The notes under the pieces were generated by a model, which was not told the origin of the DNA, did not search any database, and was given only the letters and a program-made list of their open reading frames with translations. This document shows, piece by piece, positions 1-8,462 of a stretch of DNA of 64,000 bases. The position numbers and the translations under genes are program-made. Where the stretch lies: positions 62,001-126,000 of the forward strand of contig NZ_WXVV01000011.1 in NCBI RefSeq assembly GCF_013433315.1. Reading direction: 5' to 3'. The stretch comes from Pseudomonas crudilactis. Its GTDB lineage: Bacteria > Pseudomonadota > Gammaproteobacteria > Pseudomonadales > Pseudomonadaceae. The first letter of the stretch is position 1. Each line of letters opens with the position of its first letter.

Positions 1-494
1 TGGGCAACGCCCAGGAAACCCTCGCGGCGTTGTTGTCGGAACACGCCGATGTGGCGGTATTGACCGAAGTCGAGCCGCGCAAGGGCCTGCATCTGCAAGC
101 GTTGAGCGAATCAAGAATTTGCGCATTGGTGCCGGCGGGGCACCCGTGGGCGATGCGCGCCGGGGAGGTGAAACTCAAGGAACTGGATCAGGTGATCATG
201 GTGCTGCGCGAGCCGAGTTCGATCACCCGGCGTACGTTTGATCAGGCGTGTGCGCAGGCGTCGATCCATCCGCGTGTGTTGCTGGAACTTGATAGCCGTG
301 AGGCGGTGACTGAAGCCGTCGCCGCTGAGTTGGGCGTTGGCGTGGTGTCGTCGGTGGAGGTCAGCCATGATCCGCGAGTGATGGCGATTCCGATTGTCGG
401 GGACGGGCTGATGAACCGGCACATGATCGGTTGCATGGAGCGGCGTCGGGAGTTGCGCCTGATTCAGGCGTTCTTTGGCCTGGCACCCGCCTGA
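1..494 (+). CDS. LysR-family regulator, C-terminal part (5' end outside window)
   Basis: The reading frame is open from the first complete codon and ends in TGA, so this is the C-terminal ~160 residues of a longer protein. What is visible is the second half of a LysR substrate-binding domain: a VLREPSSITRRTF segment, then EAVAAELGVGVVSSVE, the usual effector-pocket and hinge region. It closely parallels the same segments of the LysR gene at 592-1464, so the two are paralogues. The DNA-binding domain is not in the window. The neighbouring transporter and FAD oxidoreductase suggest a regulator of phosphonate or aminophosphonate use (inference). Confidence 0.85.
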   Translation, partial: GNAQETLAALLSEHADVAVLTEVEPRKGLHLQALSESRICALVPAGHPWAMRAGEVKLKELDQVIMVLREPSSITRRTFDQACAQASIHPRVLLELDSREAVTEAVAAELGVGVVSSVEVSHDPRVMAIPIVGDGLMNRHMIGCMERRRELRLIQAFFGLAPA

Positions 495-510
495 TACACC
501 ATGGCACTCC

Positions 511-580
511 CTTCGCGAGCAAGCTCGCTCCCACAGGGAATATGCATTCCAAATGTGGGAGCGAGCTTGCTCGCGAAGGG
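511..580. repeat. REP element, inverted pair
   Basis: CTTCGCGAGCAAGCTCGCTC and its reverse complement flank a 15-base spacer between two convergent LysR genes. This is the dispersed intergenic REP palindrome of fluorescens-group Pseudomonas and recurs many times in this window. Confidence 0.9.
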
Positions 581-591
581 GCCCTCACGGT

Positions 592-1464
592 TCACACAAG
601 ACTCTGGCGAACCATATCGAGAAAGGTCGCCACCACCCGTCGATTGCTTTGCTCACGCAAACACACCAGCGTCTCCGTCAGCCGTCGCGTGCAATCGATA
701 ATCGGCAACGCACACACCCGCGAGTCCGCGCCAAACTCTGCTGCCGAGACCACGCCGACACCAATCCCGACCACCACCGCCTCACGCGCCGCTTCCCGGC
801 CTTCCACCTGAATCGCCGGGCGAATGCGAAAACCGGCCCGGGCCATTTCCTCTTCCAGTGTCTGCCGCGTCACCGATCCGTGTTCACGCAGCACCAGCGG
901 CGTGTCATCCAAGTCTTCCAGGTAAATCGATTCGCGCTCGGCCCACGGATGATTGCGCGAAACAAACGCCACCATCGGATCGTTACGCAAAGGAACGCAC
1001 AGCAAGCGTTCATCGCTGACATCTCGCCCGAGCAGCGCCAGATCGGCCTGATAGTTGAACAGGCGAAACAGCGATTCATCGGTATTGCCGGTTTCGATCT
1101 TCACGCTGATCCCGGGATAGCGCTCGCAGAACCGCGCGATTTGCGGCAGCACGTGCACCGGCGCATCCACTGCCAGAATCAGGCTGCCGGTCTGCAAAGC
1201 CTGGGATTCCTGCAGCAGTTCCTGCGCTTCCGCTTCAATCACGAACAGGCGCTGGGTGATCGCCAACAAGCGTTCGCCGAGATCGGTCAGGCGCACGGAA
1301 CGTTTATTGCGGTGAAACAGCAAAACACCGAAGCGTTCTTCGAGTTTGCGCACCTGGTCGGAAATCGCCGGTTGCGTGAGAAAAAGGCGCTCGGCGGCTT
1401 TGGTGAAGCTTCCATGCACGGCCACGGCGTGGAAGGCTTTGAGTTGGGCGTGGGACACCGACAT
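592..1464 (-). CDS. LysR-family transcriptional regulator
   Basis: This 290-residue protein has normal LysR length. An N-terminal winged HTH (about residues 4-62, with FTKAAERLFLTQPAISDQVR) is followed by a substrate-binding domain (about 90-290). It shares the VLRE..S.TR.T and GVGVVS segments with the truncated LysR gene at the window start. It is transcribed away from the MFS transporter at 1746. The 280-base gap between them is AT-rich near the LysR start and holds AATCGATT and AAGCTGAGCTT dyads that could be LysR sites. Role inferred from context: control of the OPA transporter and FAD oxidoreductase, probably in response to an aminophosphonate or its breakdown product. The inducer cannot be read from sequence. 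Confidence 0.9.
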   Translation of the reverse strand: MSVSHAQLKAFHAVAVHGSFTKAAERLFLTQPAISDQVRKLEERFGVLLFHRNKRSVRLTDLGERLLAITQRLFVIEAEAQELLQESQALQTGSLILAVDAPVHVLPQIARFCERYPGISVKIETGNTDESLFRLFNYQADLALLGRDVSDERLLCVPLRNDPMVAFVSRNHPWAERESIYLEDLDDTPLVLREHGSVTRQTLEEEMARAGFRIRPAIQVEGREAAREAVVVGIGVGVVSAAEFGADSRVCALPIIDCTRRLTETLVCLREQSNRRVVATFLDMVRQSLV

Positions 1465-1745
1465 GCAGTCACCTGATAGTTAAGTCAGTAACAAGCTGAG
1501 CTTATGTGTGAAATACGATAAATCGATTTTATTTATTAAACAGTAATTGCTTTGATCGACTCACGCCATCGCTGACTGCCCGCTCGGGCAGCACGGTGGC
1601 CATGAGCCTGTGCGTGCAACAGCAGGACTCATCTGACCGATATCGCCGTAGGGACGGGGTGATATCGCAGTGCTCAACAATAAAAACACAGGCGTTTTTC
1701 TTAACGATTCTGCCGGCACACTCACACCCTGAGGTCAGAACCACA

Positions 1746-3071
1746 ATGAACAAGCACATCGGCACCATTGCGCGTTGGCGCATGCAGATTTTCGCGATTA
1801 CCTGGCTGGCGTACGCCGCGTTCTACTTCACCCGCAAAGCGTTTTCGGTGGCCAAACTCGGCATTGCCGAAGACCCGACCTTCATGCTCGACAAGATGGC
1901 CATGGCCAACCTCGATGCGATTTATCTGGCGGCTTATGCCCTCGGCCAGTTCACCTGGGGCATGCTCGCCGACCGCTTTGGTCCTCGGGTCGTGGTGCTC
2001 GGTGGTTTGCTGATTTCCGCGGCAGCGGCGCTGGTGATGGGCAGTTACGCCACGTTACCGATCTTCGCCACCTGCATGTTGATTCAGGGCCTGGCGCAGT
2101 CCACCGGATGGTCGGGGCTGTGCAAAAACCTCGGCAGTTTTTTCCCTTCGCAACAACGTGGACGGGTGCTCGGGTTATGGAGTTCCTGCTACGCATTTGG
2201 TGGTCTGGTGGCGTCGCCGTTCGCCGGTTGGTGGGCCTATACCTTGATGGGTACCTGGCACGCGGCGTTCATTTCCAGCGCGGTGGTGGTTGCCGTGGTG
2301 GCGGTGTTGTTCTTTATCTTCCAGCGCAACAAACCGGAAGACGTCGGTTTGCCGGCGGTTGAGCCGGAACCTGTATTGACGGCGGAAGAAACCGAAGCCA
2401 ACAGCAAACTCAGCGTTTGGGAGCCTCTGAAAGAAATCCTGCGTAACCGCACGGTGCTGGTGCTGGGCCTGGCGTATTTCATGTTGAAACCGGCGCGTTA
2501 CGCGATTCTGTTGTGGGGCCCGGTGATTGTCTTTGAACAGATGCCCAGTGTCGGCAAGGTCGGCGCGGCGATCATTCCCACTTCGTTCGAGCTGGCCGGA
2601 TTGCTCGGGCCGATTCTGATCGGGCTGGCCTCGGACAAACTGTTCGGTGCCCGGCGCATGCCAGCGTGCGTGATCAGTCTGTTCTTGCTCACTGTGACGC
2701 TGGCGCTGTTCATGGCCGCGTTGCACACCGGCAGTGTCTTGCTGGTGGTTGCGCTGCTGTTCGTCATGGGCCTGACCCTGTATGGCCCGGATTCAATGAT
2801 CAGCGGTGCCGCTGCGATCGATTTCGGCAAAGCCAAGGCCGGCGCCACCGCTGCCGGTTTCGTCAACGGCTGCGGCTCGGTGGGGGCGGTACTCGGTGGT
2901 TTGCTGCCGGGTTACTTCGATTCGGTGACGGTGTTCATCGTCTTCGCCGGTTGCGCGCTGTTCTCGGCGCTGGTGCTGATTCCGCACTGGAACAGCCGCC
3001 CGGTTGGTGTCATGGAACCGCGTGCCTCGATCCCCAATTGCCCGCTGACGATCAAACCCCTGCGTTCCTGA
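1746..3071 (+). CDS. OPA-type MFS transporter (GlpT/PgtP/UhpT-like; possible AepP)
   Basis: About 441 residues, 12 predicted membrane segments. The N-terminus (FAITWLAYAAFYFTRKAFSVAK) and the LADRFGPR loop after the second to third helix are those of organophosphate:phosphate antiporters such as GlpT, UhpT and PgtP. ATG 1746 is preferred over the upstream in-frame start at 1596 because GAGGT lies 9 bases before it and the family N-terminus begins there. The FAD oxidoreductase of aminophosphonate loci follows 71 bases downstream, so 2-aminoethylphosphonate or a related phosphonate is the likely substrate, as in MFS transporters called AepP. An AACAATAA motif (1676-1683) in the leader could be a Crc/Hfq site. 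Confidence 0.85.
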   Translation: MNKHIGTIARWRMQIFAITWLAYAAFYFTRKAFSVAKLGIAEDPTFMLDKMAMANLDAIYLAAYALGQFTWGMLADRFGPRVVVLGGLLISAAAALVMGSYATLPIFATCMLIQGLAQSTGWSGLCKNLGSFFPSQQRGRVLGLWSSCYAFGGLVASPFAGWWAYTLMGTWHAAFISSAVVVAVVAVLFFIFQRNKPEDVGLPAVEPEPVLTAEETEANSKLSVWEPLKEILRNRTVLVLGLAYFMLKPARYAILLWGPVIVFEQMPSVGKVGAAIIPTSFELAGLLGPILIGLASDKLFGARRMPACVISLFLLTVTLALFMAALHTGSVLLVVALLFVMGLTLYGPDSMISGAAAIDFGKAKAGATAAGFVNGCGSVGAVLGGLLPGYFDSVTVFIVFAGCALFSALVLIPHWNSRPVGVMEPRASIPNCPLTIKPLRS

Positions 3072-3142
3072 AACCCTTTGCCTCGCGGCCTGCTGCGGCG
3101 TTCGCGGCAGGCTGTGGCGCGGCCAACCGACTGGAGAAAAAC

Positions 3143-4534
3143 ATGAGACCGTTTTGGCTGGAGCAAGCCTTGCAGGCCGACACCTCTGAAATCTGCCCGC
3201 CGTTGCAGGGTGAAGTCCGCACTGATGTGTGCATCGTTGGCGGCGGCTACACCGGGTTGTGGACGGCAATCATGCTCAAGCAACAGAACCCCGAGCTCGA
3301 TGTGTTGCTGATCGAAGCGGACATCTGCGGCGCTGGCGCGAGCGGGCGCAACGGCGGTTGTGCGCTGTCGTGGTCGGCAAAATATTTCACCCTTGAGCGC
3401 TTGTTTGGCGTCGAAGAAGCGGTGCGCTTGGTCAAGGAGTCGGAACGCAGCATTCATGCGATCGGCGAGTTCTGTGAGCAGTACGGCGTCGATGCCGATT
3501 ACCGTCTCGACGGCACGCTGTACACCGCGACCAACCGCGCGCAGGTCGGTTCGACCGACGCGGTGATCGCCGCGCTGGAGCGCAATGGCATCAACTCGTT
3601 CTCCCAGCGTCCGCTCGCTGATGTGCAGCGCATGGCCGGTTCGAGCAAACATCTGGAAGGCTGGTTCTCGCCGGCAGCGGCCAGCGTGCAACCGGGCAAA
3701 CTGGTGCGTGGCTTGCGTCGGGTGGCGTTGCAACTGGGCGTGAAAATCCACGAAAGCACCGCGATGACCGGACTGGAAGAAGGGCGCCCGGCACGCTTGC
3801 AGACGCCGCATGGCACGGTGATCGCCGATCGCGTGGTGCTGGCGATGAATGCGTGGATGGCCCGTGCCTTCCCACAGTTCCAACGCAGCGTGGCAATTGT
3901 CTCCAGCGACATGCTGATTACCGAACCGCGTCCGGAGTTGTTGCAGGAAATCGGTTTGACCAGCGGCGTTACCGTGCTCGATTCGCGGATTTTCGTGCAC
4001 TACTACCACAACACCCCGGACGGTCGGATCATGCTTGGCAAGGGCGGCAACACCTTCGCGTTTGGTGGGCGCATGCTGCCGGTGTTCGATCAACCGTCGC
4101 CGTATGCCGGCCTGCTGAAAAACAGTCTCGCGGACTTCTTCCCGGCGTTTGCCGATGTGAAAGTCGATGCCACCTGGAACGGCCCGTCGGATCGCTCGGT
4201 CACCGGGCTACCGTTCTTCGGCCAGATGAGCAGCGCGGGCAATGTGTTTTACGGTTTCGGTTATTCGGGCAGCGGCGTCGGCCCGTGTCACATGGGCGGG
4301 CAGATTCTTGCTTCGCTGGTGCAGGGGCTGGACAACCTGTGGACGCGCTCGCCGCTGGTCAACGGGCCGCTGGGCTATTTTCCGCCGGAGCCGATCCGTT
4401 ACCTCGGCTCGTTGATGGTGCGCAACGCTATCCGCCGCAAGGAGCGCGCCGAGGATCACGGGCGGCGACCTCGGCATCTGGATGTGCGTCTGGCGAAATT
4501 CGCCGCAGCGGCCGGCAAGGCTGACAAAGGTTAA
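3143..4534 (+). CDS. FAD-dependent oxidoreductase, aminophosphonate-oxidase type
   Basis: 463 residues, DAO superfamily. A Rossmann dinucleotide-binding motif (VCIVGGGYTG, residues ~29-38) is followed by a GASGRNGG segment that packs on the flavin and a C-terminal FYGFGYSGSGVG segment typical of glycine/sarcosine-oxidase-like flavoenzymes. Length and sequence resemble the family named putative aminophosphonate oxidoreductase, found in loci for 2-aminoethylphosphonate use. The expected reaction is oxidative deamination of an aminophosphonate or N-methyl aminophosphonate to phosphonoacetaldehyde. The ATG has GGAG 5-8 bases upstream. It lies 71 bases behind the MFS transporter, probably one operon. 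PhnW and PhnX are not visible here, so the pathway is not closed within the window. Confidence 0.8.
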   Translation: MRPFWLEQALQADTSEICPPLQGEVRTDVCIVGGGYTGLWTAIMLKQQNPELDVLLIEADICGAGASGRNGGCALSWSAKYFTLERLFGVEEAVRLVKESERSIHAIGEFCEQYGVDADYRLDGTLYTATNRAQVGSTDAVIAALERNGINSFSQRPLADVQRMAGSSKHLEGWFSPAAASVQPGKLVRGLRRVALQLGVKIHESTAMTGLEEGRPARLQTPHGTVIADRVVLAMNAWMARAFPQFQRSVAIVSSDMLITEPRPELLQEIGLTSGVTVLDSRIFVHYYHNTPDGRIMLGKGGNTFAFGGRMLPVFDQPSPYAGLLKNSLADFFPAFADVKVDATWNGPSDRSVTGLPFFGQMSSAGNVFYGFGYSGSGVGPCHMGGQILASLVQGLDNLWTRSPLVNGPLGYFPPEPIRYLGSLMVRNAIRRKERAEDHGRRPRHLDVRLAKFAAAAGKADKG

Positions 4535-4581
4535 AGCACTGCTGCACATGCAGGCGCTGCGGCGGCTCCTGCAAACTGAGG

Positions 4582-5979
4582 CTAATGGGCGTCGCTATTG
4601 AGCAGCCAGTCGAGCAATAAACTGCTGTCGCGGGCGGGCGGTGACTCGCGAGGCGGGGGCTTGCGTGAGTTGCCCAGGCACAGAATGGGCCGATCCGGAT
4701 CGCTGTCGAGAAAGCTCACCCACACTTCGCTGCCGACACAGGGTAACTCCTCAGGGACGATTCGCCCGTTGGCCCCCGTCATGGCGATGGGCAGCCATAT
4801 CGCATGGGCATCGGCATCGGGTGCTGAATCCGCTGGCCACAGTCTGACGGCGACGCGACCCTGGTCGTCGAGTCTTGCCGGTTGCCCCTCGATACCAAGT
4901 ACGTTCGCCAAGTGATACCCGGCGATGCTCGGGCGCTGTTGTTTAAGCGGCGGGCGAAAGTCTGTCGACCACGGTTGGGCAGTGAAATCGTTGTGATAGC
5001 GGTGTACCGTCGGCGTCGGGTCAAGAATCGAGGGGTGTTGACCCTGATGGCTAATGGCAGTGATCCGCCATTGTTCGTTAAAGCTGTTGATCGGATGTTC
5101 GCTGACTTGCAGCAAATGTCCGCTAAGCAACCCGATACAGTCGCTGCGACCATTGACCGAACGAAGGTGGCAGCGTTGTCGCTCCAGGTGCCGCCGACTG
5201 CGCTGTTCGCTGTGGCGTTGTTCCAGAGAAAGCACAGGCGGCCGGGCCATTGATCGGCTTTGATTGGCAGCATCCTCGTCGATGGCCCGCTGCCCCCGAT
5301 TGCGTACCGCGGGCAGTGTCGTCATGGGGGCGGCATGGTGATGCTGGAATAGCGCACTGACGCAGGGTGAGCGCGCTTGCTGATCATCCATGAACGGCAC
5401 CAGGGCCGGTTCTTGCGGCAAACTCAGGCTGTCATCGGCGAAAACGACGACGTGACCGTCCGCGCGGTGTTCGAAGTGATAGTGGATACCTTCTTCCTCG
5501 CAGAGCCTGTGCAGCAGTGCCAGATCGCTTTCCTCGAACTGGATGCAGAACGGCCGCACCGGATAGCAACCCACGGTCATTTCAATCCGGTAGCCCTCGG
5601 CGGGCAGAGCATTTTCCGCGAGCAACTGCAGGAGAATCTGCGGCACGCTCTGTTGCACGAACACCCGACGTCTGCTCGGCTGCGCCAACCGCAGCAGCGA
5701 CGGCACTATCATCAGGCGATAGCCGATGCGATGGGTACCGCAATGTTCACAACTGGCGCTGTGGATAATCCCGTGAATCCCGTGATGGTCGTCCAGGCGC
5801 AGAAATACCGGTTGCTGCAATAGCGTACCCGGCGCCACGGCGGGGGCCAGACCGATAAGTTCGATGTCGAATCGGTAGGGCTGGTTGAGCGCTTCCTCGC
5901 CGCGAAAGCGCAACACCGGCAGGCATAAACCGCTATTGGTCAGGGTCAGGGTAAACGGACTTTCCTTGTCATTGAGCAT
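4582..5979 (-). CDS. Short VgrG-like type VI secretion spike protein (orphan)
   Basis: 465 residues. The N-terminal ~300 residues match the gp27-like ring module of VgrG/Rhs-associated proteins (FRGEEALNQPYRFDIEL near the start; FEESDLALLHRLCEEEGIHY at ~150-170; GRSDCIGLLSGHLLQVSEHP at ~260-280). A gp5-like OB-fold follows (DDQGRVAVRLWP, then GSEVWVSFLDSDPDRPILCLG). The protein stops about 30 residues after the OB-fold, so the long beta-helix spike of standard VgrG is absent and the tail is Pro/Arg rich. No other T6SS genes, effector or adaptor are next to it. No clear ribosome site precedes ATG 5979. It could be a VgrG needing a separate spike, or a decayed copy, but the frame is intact. Confidence 0.75.
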   Translation of the reverse strand: MLNDKESPFTLTLTNSGLCLPVLRFRGEEALNQPYRFDIELIGLAPAVAPGTLLQQPVFLRLDDHHGIHGIIHSASCEHCGTHRIGYRLMIVPSLLRLAQPSRRRVFVQQSVPQILLQLLAENALPAEGYRIEMTVGCYPVRPFCIQFEESDLALLHRLCEEEGIHYHFEHRADGHVVVFADDSLSLPQEPALVPFMDDQQARSPCVSALFQHHHAAPMTTLPAVRNRGQRAIDEDAANQSRSMARPPVLSLEQRHSEQRSRRHLERQRCHLRSVNGRSDCIGLLSGHLLQVSEHPINSFNEQWRITAISHQGQHPSILDPTPTVHRYHNDFTAQPWSTDFRPPLKQQRPSIAGYHLANVLGIEGQPARLDDQGRVAVRLWPADSAPDADAHAIWLPIAMTGANGRIVPEELPCVGSEVWVSFLDSDPDRPILCLGNSRKPPPRESPPARDSSLLLDWLLNSDAH

Positions 5980-6198
5980 TCGAACAGGCTCTGTCAGGCA
6001 ATACGGGTTTAAGAGGGTACGAAACCCCAGCGCCGAAAGGTCATGTCAAAGGGTGTTTTCAGAATCGCCCTACAAGGTCTGGTGAAGATGTCGATTCCAC
6101 ATTGTTTTTTTGGTCGATTGCCGACTTTAGGCCGTATAAACTTGGCGCCATGCGTCGGCCAATAGATGTCTCGGCGCCACAGATCAAGAGAGTGAGTA

Positions 6199-6903
6199 AT
6201 GGGCGCACAGTGGAAGGTTAAACACAAAGAAGCGGCATCCAACGCCAAGGGCAAGATCTTCGGCAAACTGGTGAAGGAAATCACCATCGCTGCCCGCAAC
6301 GGTGCCGATACCGCTACCAACGCACACCTGCGTCTGGTGGTCGAACAGGCCAAGAAAGCCTCGATGCCAAAAGAAACCCTCGATCGCGCGATCAAGAAAG
6401 GCGCCGGTCTGCTCGGTGAAACCGTGCAGTACCATCGCGTGACCTACGAAGGGTTCGCCCCGCACCAGGTGCCGCTGATCGTCGAGTGCGTGACCGACAA
6501 CATCAACCGCACTGTCGCGGAAATCCGCGTGGCGTTCCGTAAAGGCCAACTGGGGGCTTCCGGCTCCGTGGCCTGGGATTTCAACCATGTCGGCATGATC
6601 GAAGCCTCGCCGGACACTCCGGACGCCGATCCGGAAATGGCCGCCATCGAAGCCGGTGCTCAGGATTTCGAGCCGGGCGAAGACGGTGCGACGCTGTTTT
6701 TGACCGATCCTACTGATCTGGACTCGGTGCAGAAGGCGCTGCCAGAGCAAGGCTTCACCGTGCTGTCGGCGAAACTCGGCTACCAGCCGAAGAACCCGGT
6801 CAGCGGTTTGAGCGACGAGCAGATGGCTGAAGTCGAAGCGTTCCTCGAGGGCCTCGACAACCATGATGACGTGCAGGATATGTTTGTCGGCCTGGCGGGC
6901 TGA
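6199..6903 (+). CDS. YebC/PmpR-family protein (YeeN-type paralogue)
   Basis: 234 residues, full length for the YebC family. The N-terminus [20 protein letters not shown] and the following segments ([46 protein letters not shown]) are family hallmarks; acidic C-terminal residues end in [12 protein letters not shown]. Family members act as DNA-binding regulators and/or ribosome-associated elongation factors. The opening differs from the AGHSKW of canonical YebC, so this is probably the second, YeeN-like copy. The gene stands alone, with a 220-base upstream region. The precise role is not known from sequence. Confidence 0.9.
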   Translation: MGAQWKVKHKEAASNAKGKIFGKLVKEITIAARNGADTATNAHLRLVVEQAKKASMPKETLDRAIKKGAGLLGETVQYHRVTYEGFAPHQVPLIVECVTDNINRTVAEIRVAFRKGQLGASGSVAWDFNHVGMIEASPDTPDADPEMAAIEAGAQDFEPGEDGATLFLTDPTDLDSVQKALPEQGFTVLSAKLGYQPKNPVSGLSDEQMAEVEAFLEGLDNHDDVQDMFVGLAG

Positions 6904-6926
6904 TAGGCTTCGTCAGTGATGGCCTC

Positions 6927-7003
6927 ATCGCTGGCAGGCTAGCTCCCACACTGGATCTGTGGCGTTCACAAATCCCCCGTAGGAGCTAGCCTGCTAGCGA
7001 TCG
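6927..7003. repeat. Inverted repeat, REP variant
   Basis: ATCGCTGGCAGGCTAGCTCC pairs with GGAGCTAGCCTGCTAGCGAT across a ~35-base spacer, between two convergent genes. The core differs from the GAGCTTGCTC REPs elsewhere in the window, so this is a second REP subtype. Confidence 0.8.
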
Positions 7004-7015
7004 ACCGCGCAGCGG

Positions 7016-8329
7016 TCACAGATTCTCAAGCTGCCGCATGACCTCAGCAAACCCCGGTCGCGCCAGCACATCCGCCTGACAGCAACGCCGCTCCAGCTCT
7101 TCAAGCACCGCACGCCGCTCATCACCCAAGCCCGAGTCGATGCGCGCCAGCAATTCCCCCAGCAAAACCCCGAACGCACGCACTTCGATGCGTTGCAACG
7201 CGCGCGTTTCCGCTGTATCGGCAATGGCGTGGAACGACGCCCCACCAAAATCCCCGAGCAGGCAATCGCCGCGCTCATTCAACAGAATGTTGTGCCCGTA
7301 GAGATCGCCGTGGGTGATGCCTTGCTGATGCAGATGCTCGGCTGCCGAGGCGATGCCTTTGGCGATGTTCAGCGCGACCTCGGCACTGAACCGGCAATCA
7401 TCGGCGTAAACATCTCGTGAGCAAGACGCCAGGCTCGGCAGACCGGCGAGGTTGCCGAACGACGGATCGATCAACTGCATCACCAAGCCTTGCTGGCCGT
7501 CGGGATGGCCACTGATGCGCCCTTCGATACGGATCAGATTGGGATGCAGACCTGCGCTGATGCAGGCGTTCATTTCATGCAGCGGCGAGCCGTCGCTGGT
7601 CATTTCACCTTTGTACAGTTTCACCGCGACCGGCGTCACTGAGCCATCGTCGCGCTGCCAGCTCGCCCGGGAAATCACCCCCGAGGCACCTTCGCCCAAA
7701 CGCTGTTCCAGACTCAGCGCCGACCAGGAGATTTGTGCTGTCGCTTCCAGCGCGGCGGCGTCCGCCTCGGTCTCCAGCGGGTTACCGGCGTAGGCCAGCC
7801 AGGTCAGGCTCGGCAGGTTGAGCAGCCATTGCGGCAGTTCGCTCAGGCGGTTGGCAGAGATGCGCAGCAGCTCCAGTCGATGGCAGTTGCTCAGGGAGGG
7901 CGGCAGCGTTTGCAGACGGTTGCCGGACAGCATGAGTTTTTGCAGAGCAGGGCGCTCACCGAGTTCGCTCGGCAGGTTCTCGATGCAGTTGTCGGTCAGG
8001 ATCAGCCAGCGCAACGCTGGTGGCAGAGCGCTGCCGGGTACGTTGACGATGCGATTGGCTCTGAAGCCGACCATCGTCAGGGCCGCGCACTGACCGAGGC
8101 AGGCCGGCAGTTCGGTGAACGGGTTGTCGGAGCAGAACAGCACGCGCAGGCGTGTCAGACGGTGCAAGTCATCCGGCAGGCTGCTCAATTGGTTGCCGCT
8201 GAGGTTGAGGATTTCCAGGGTATCGGCCAGATCGAAAATCTCGCGCGGGAACTCGGTCAGTCCGCACGACAGATCCAGCCGGGTGATGCCCGACAACTCG
8301 CCGGCGCGCAATTGAGCAAGGGTGTGCAT
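7016..8329 (-). CDS. Leucine-rich-repeat protein with Ser/Thr kinase-like domain
   Basis: 437 residues. Residues ~15-185 hold about seven leucine-rich repeats (LEILNLSGNQLSSLPDDL, LQKLMLSGNRLQTLPPSL and similar). Residues ~205-437 form a protein kinase domain with a glycine loop (GEGASG, 212-217), VAVK lysine (237), catalytic loop HGDLYGHN (340-347) and DFG (360-362), so all ATP-binding and catalytic residues are present. The catalytic loop has HGD rather than HRD. There is no signal peptide or membrane segment, so it is cytoplasmic. The LRR part probably recruits a protein partner. Bacterial LRR-kinase fusions of this type are annotated in Pseudomonas without known substrates. Neither neighbour suggests a pathway. 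Confidence 0.9.
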   Translation of the reverse strand: MHTLAQLRAGELSGITRLDLSCGLTEFPREIFDLADTLEILNLSGNQLSSLPDDLHRLTRLRVLFCSDNPFTELPACLGQCAALTMVGFRANRIVNVPGSALPPALRWLILTDNCIENLPSELGERPALQKLMLSGNRLQTLPPSLSNCHRLELLRISANRLSELPQWLLNLPSLTWLAYAGNPLETEADAAALEATAQISWSALSLEQRLGEGASGVISRASWQRDDGSVTPVAVKLYKGEMTSDGSPLHEMNACISAGLHPNLIRIEGRISGHPDGQQGLVMQLIDPSFGNLAGLPSLASCSRDVYADDCRFSAEVALNIAKGIASAAEHLHQQGITHGDLYGHNILLNERGDCLLGDFGGASFHAIADTAETRALQRIEVRAFGVLLGELLARIDSGLGDERRAVLEELERRCCQADVLARPGFAEVMRQLENL

Positions 8330-8442
8330 GTTTGGTGTTCGCTATTGATCAGTGGAGCGACGCAGGGGCGCTGAGAATGGGCGACATGATAACGGCAAAG
8401 CCCGGGTTTGAATTGGATAGGTGGCGAAACTTCAGATGCCTT

Positions 8443-8462
8443 TGGTGGGAGCGAGCAGGCTC
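8443..8462. repeat. Solitary degenerate REP fragment
   Basis: GTGGGAGCGAGCAGGCTC resembles half a REP unit, without its inverted partner. It abuts and slightly overlaps the stop of the ZapE-like gene. Confidence 0.45.

Noticed and set aside
511-580. REP arms considered as CRISPR repeats
   Set aside because: Copies are inverted, not direct, are dispersed over 60 kb, and no cas genes are present.
475-1476. 333-codon plus-strand frame over the LysR gene
   Set aside because: It runs through a REP pair and antisense to an intact LysR protein, with His/Arg/Gln-rich low-information sequence.
1596-1745. Upstream in-frame start for the OPA transporter
   Set aside because: The extra 50 residues are not membrane-protein-like or family-like and lack a ribosome site, whereas ATG 1746 has GAGGT.
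4535-4600. Frameshift considered as the cause of the short VgrG
   Set aside because: No beta-helix-like coding sequence continues in any frame beyond the stop; the next sequence is the oxidoreductase gene on the other strand.
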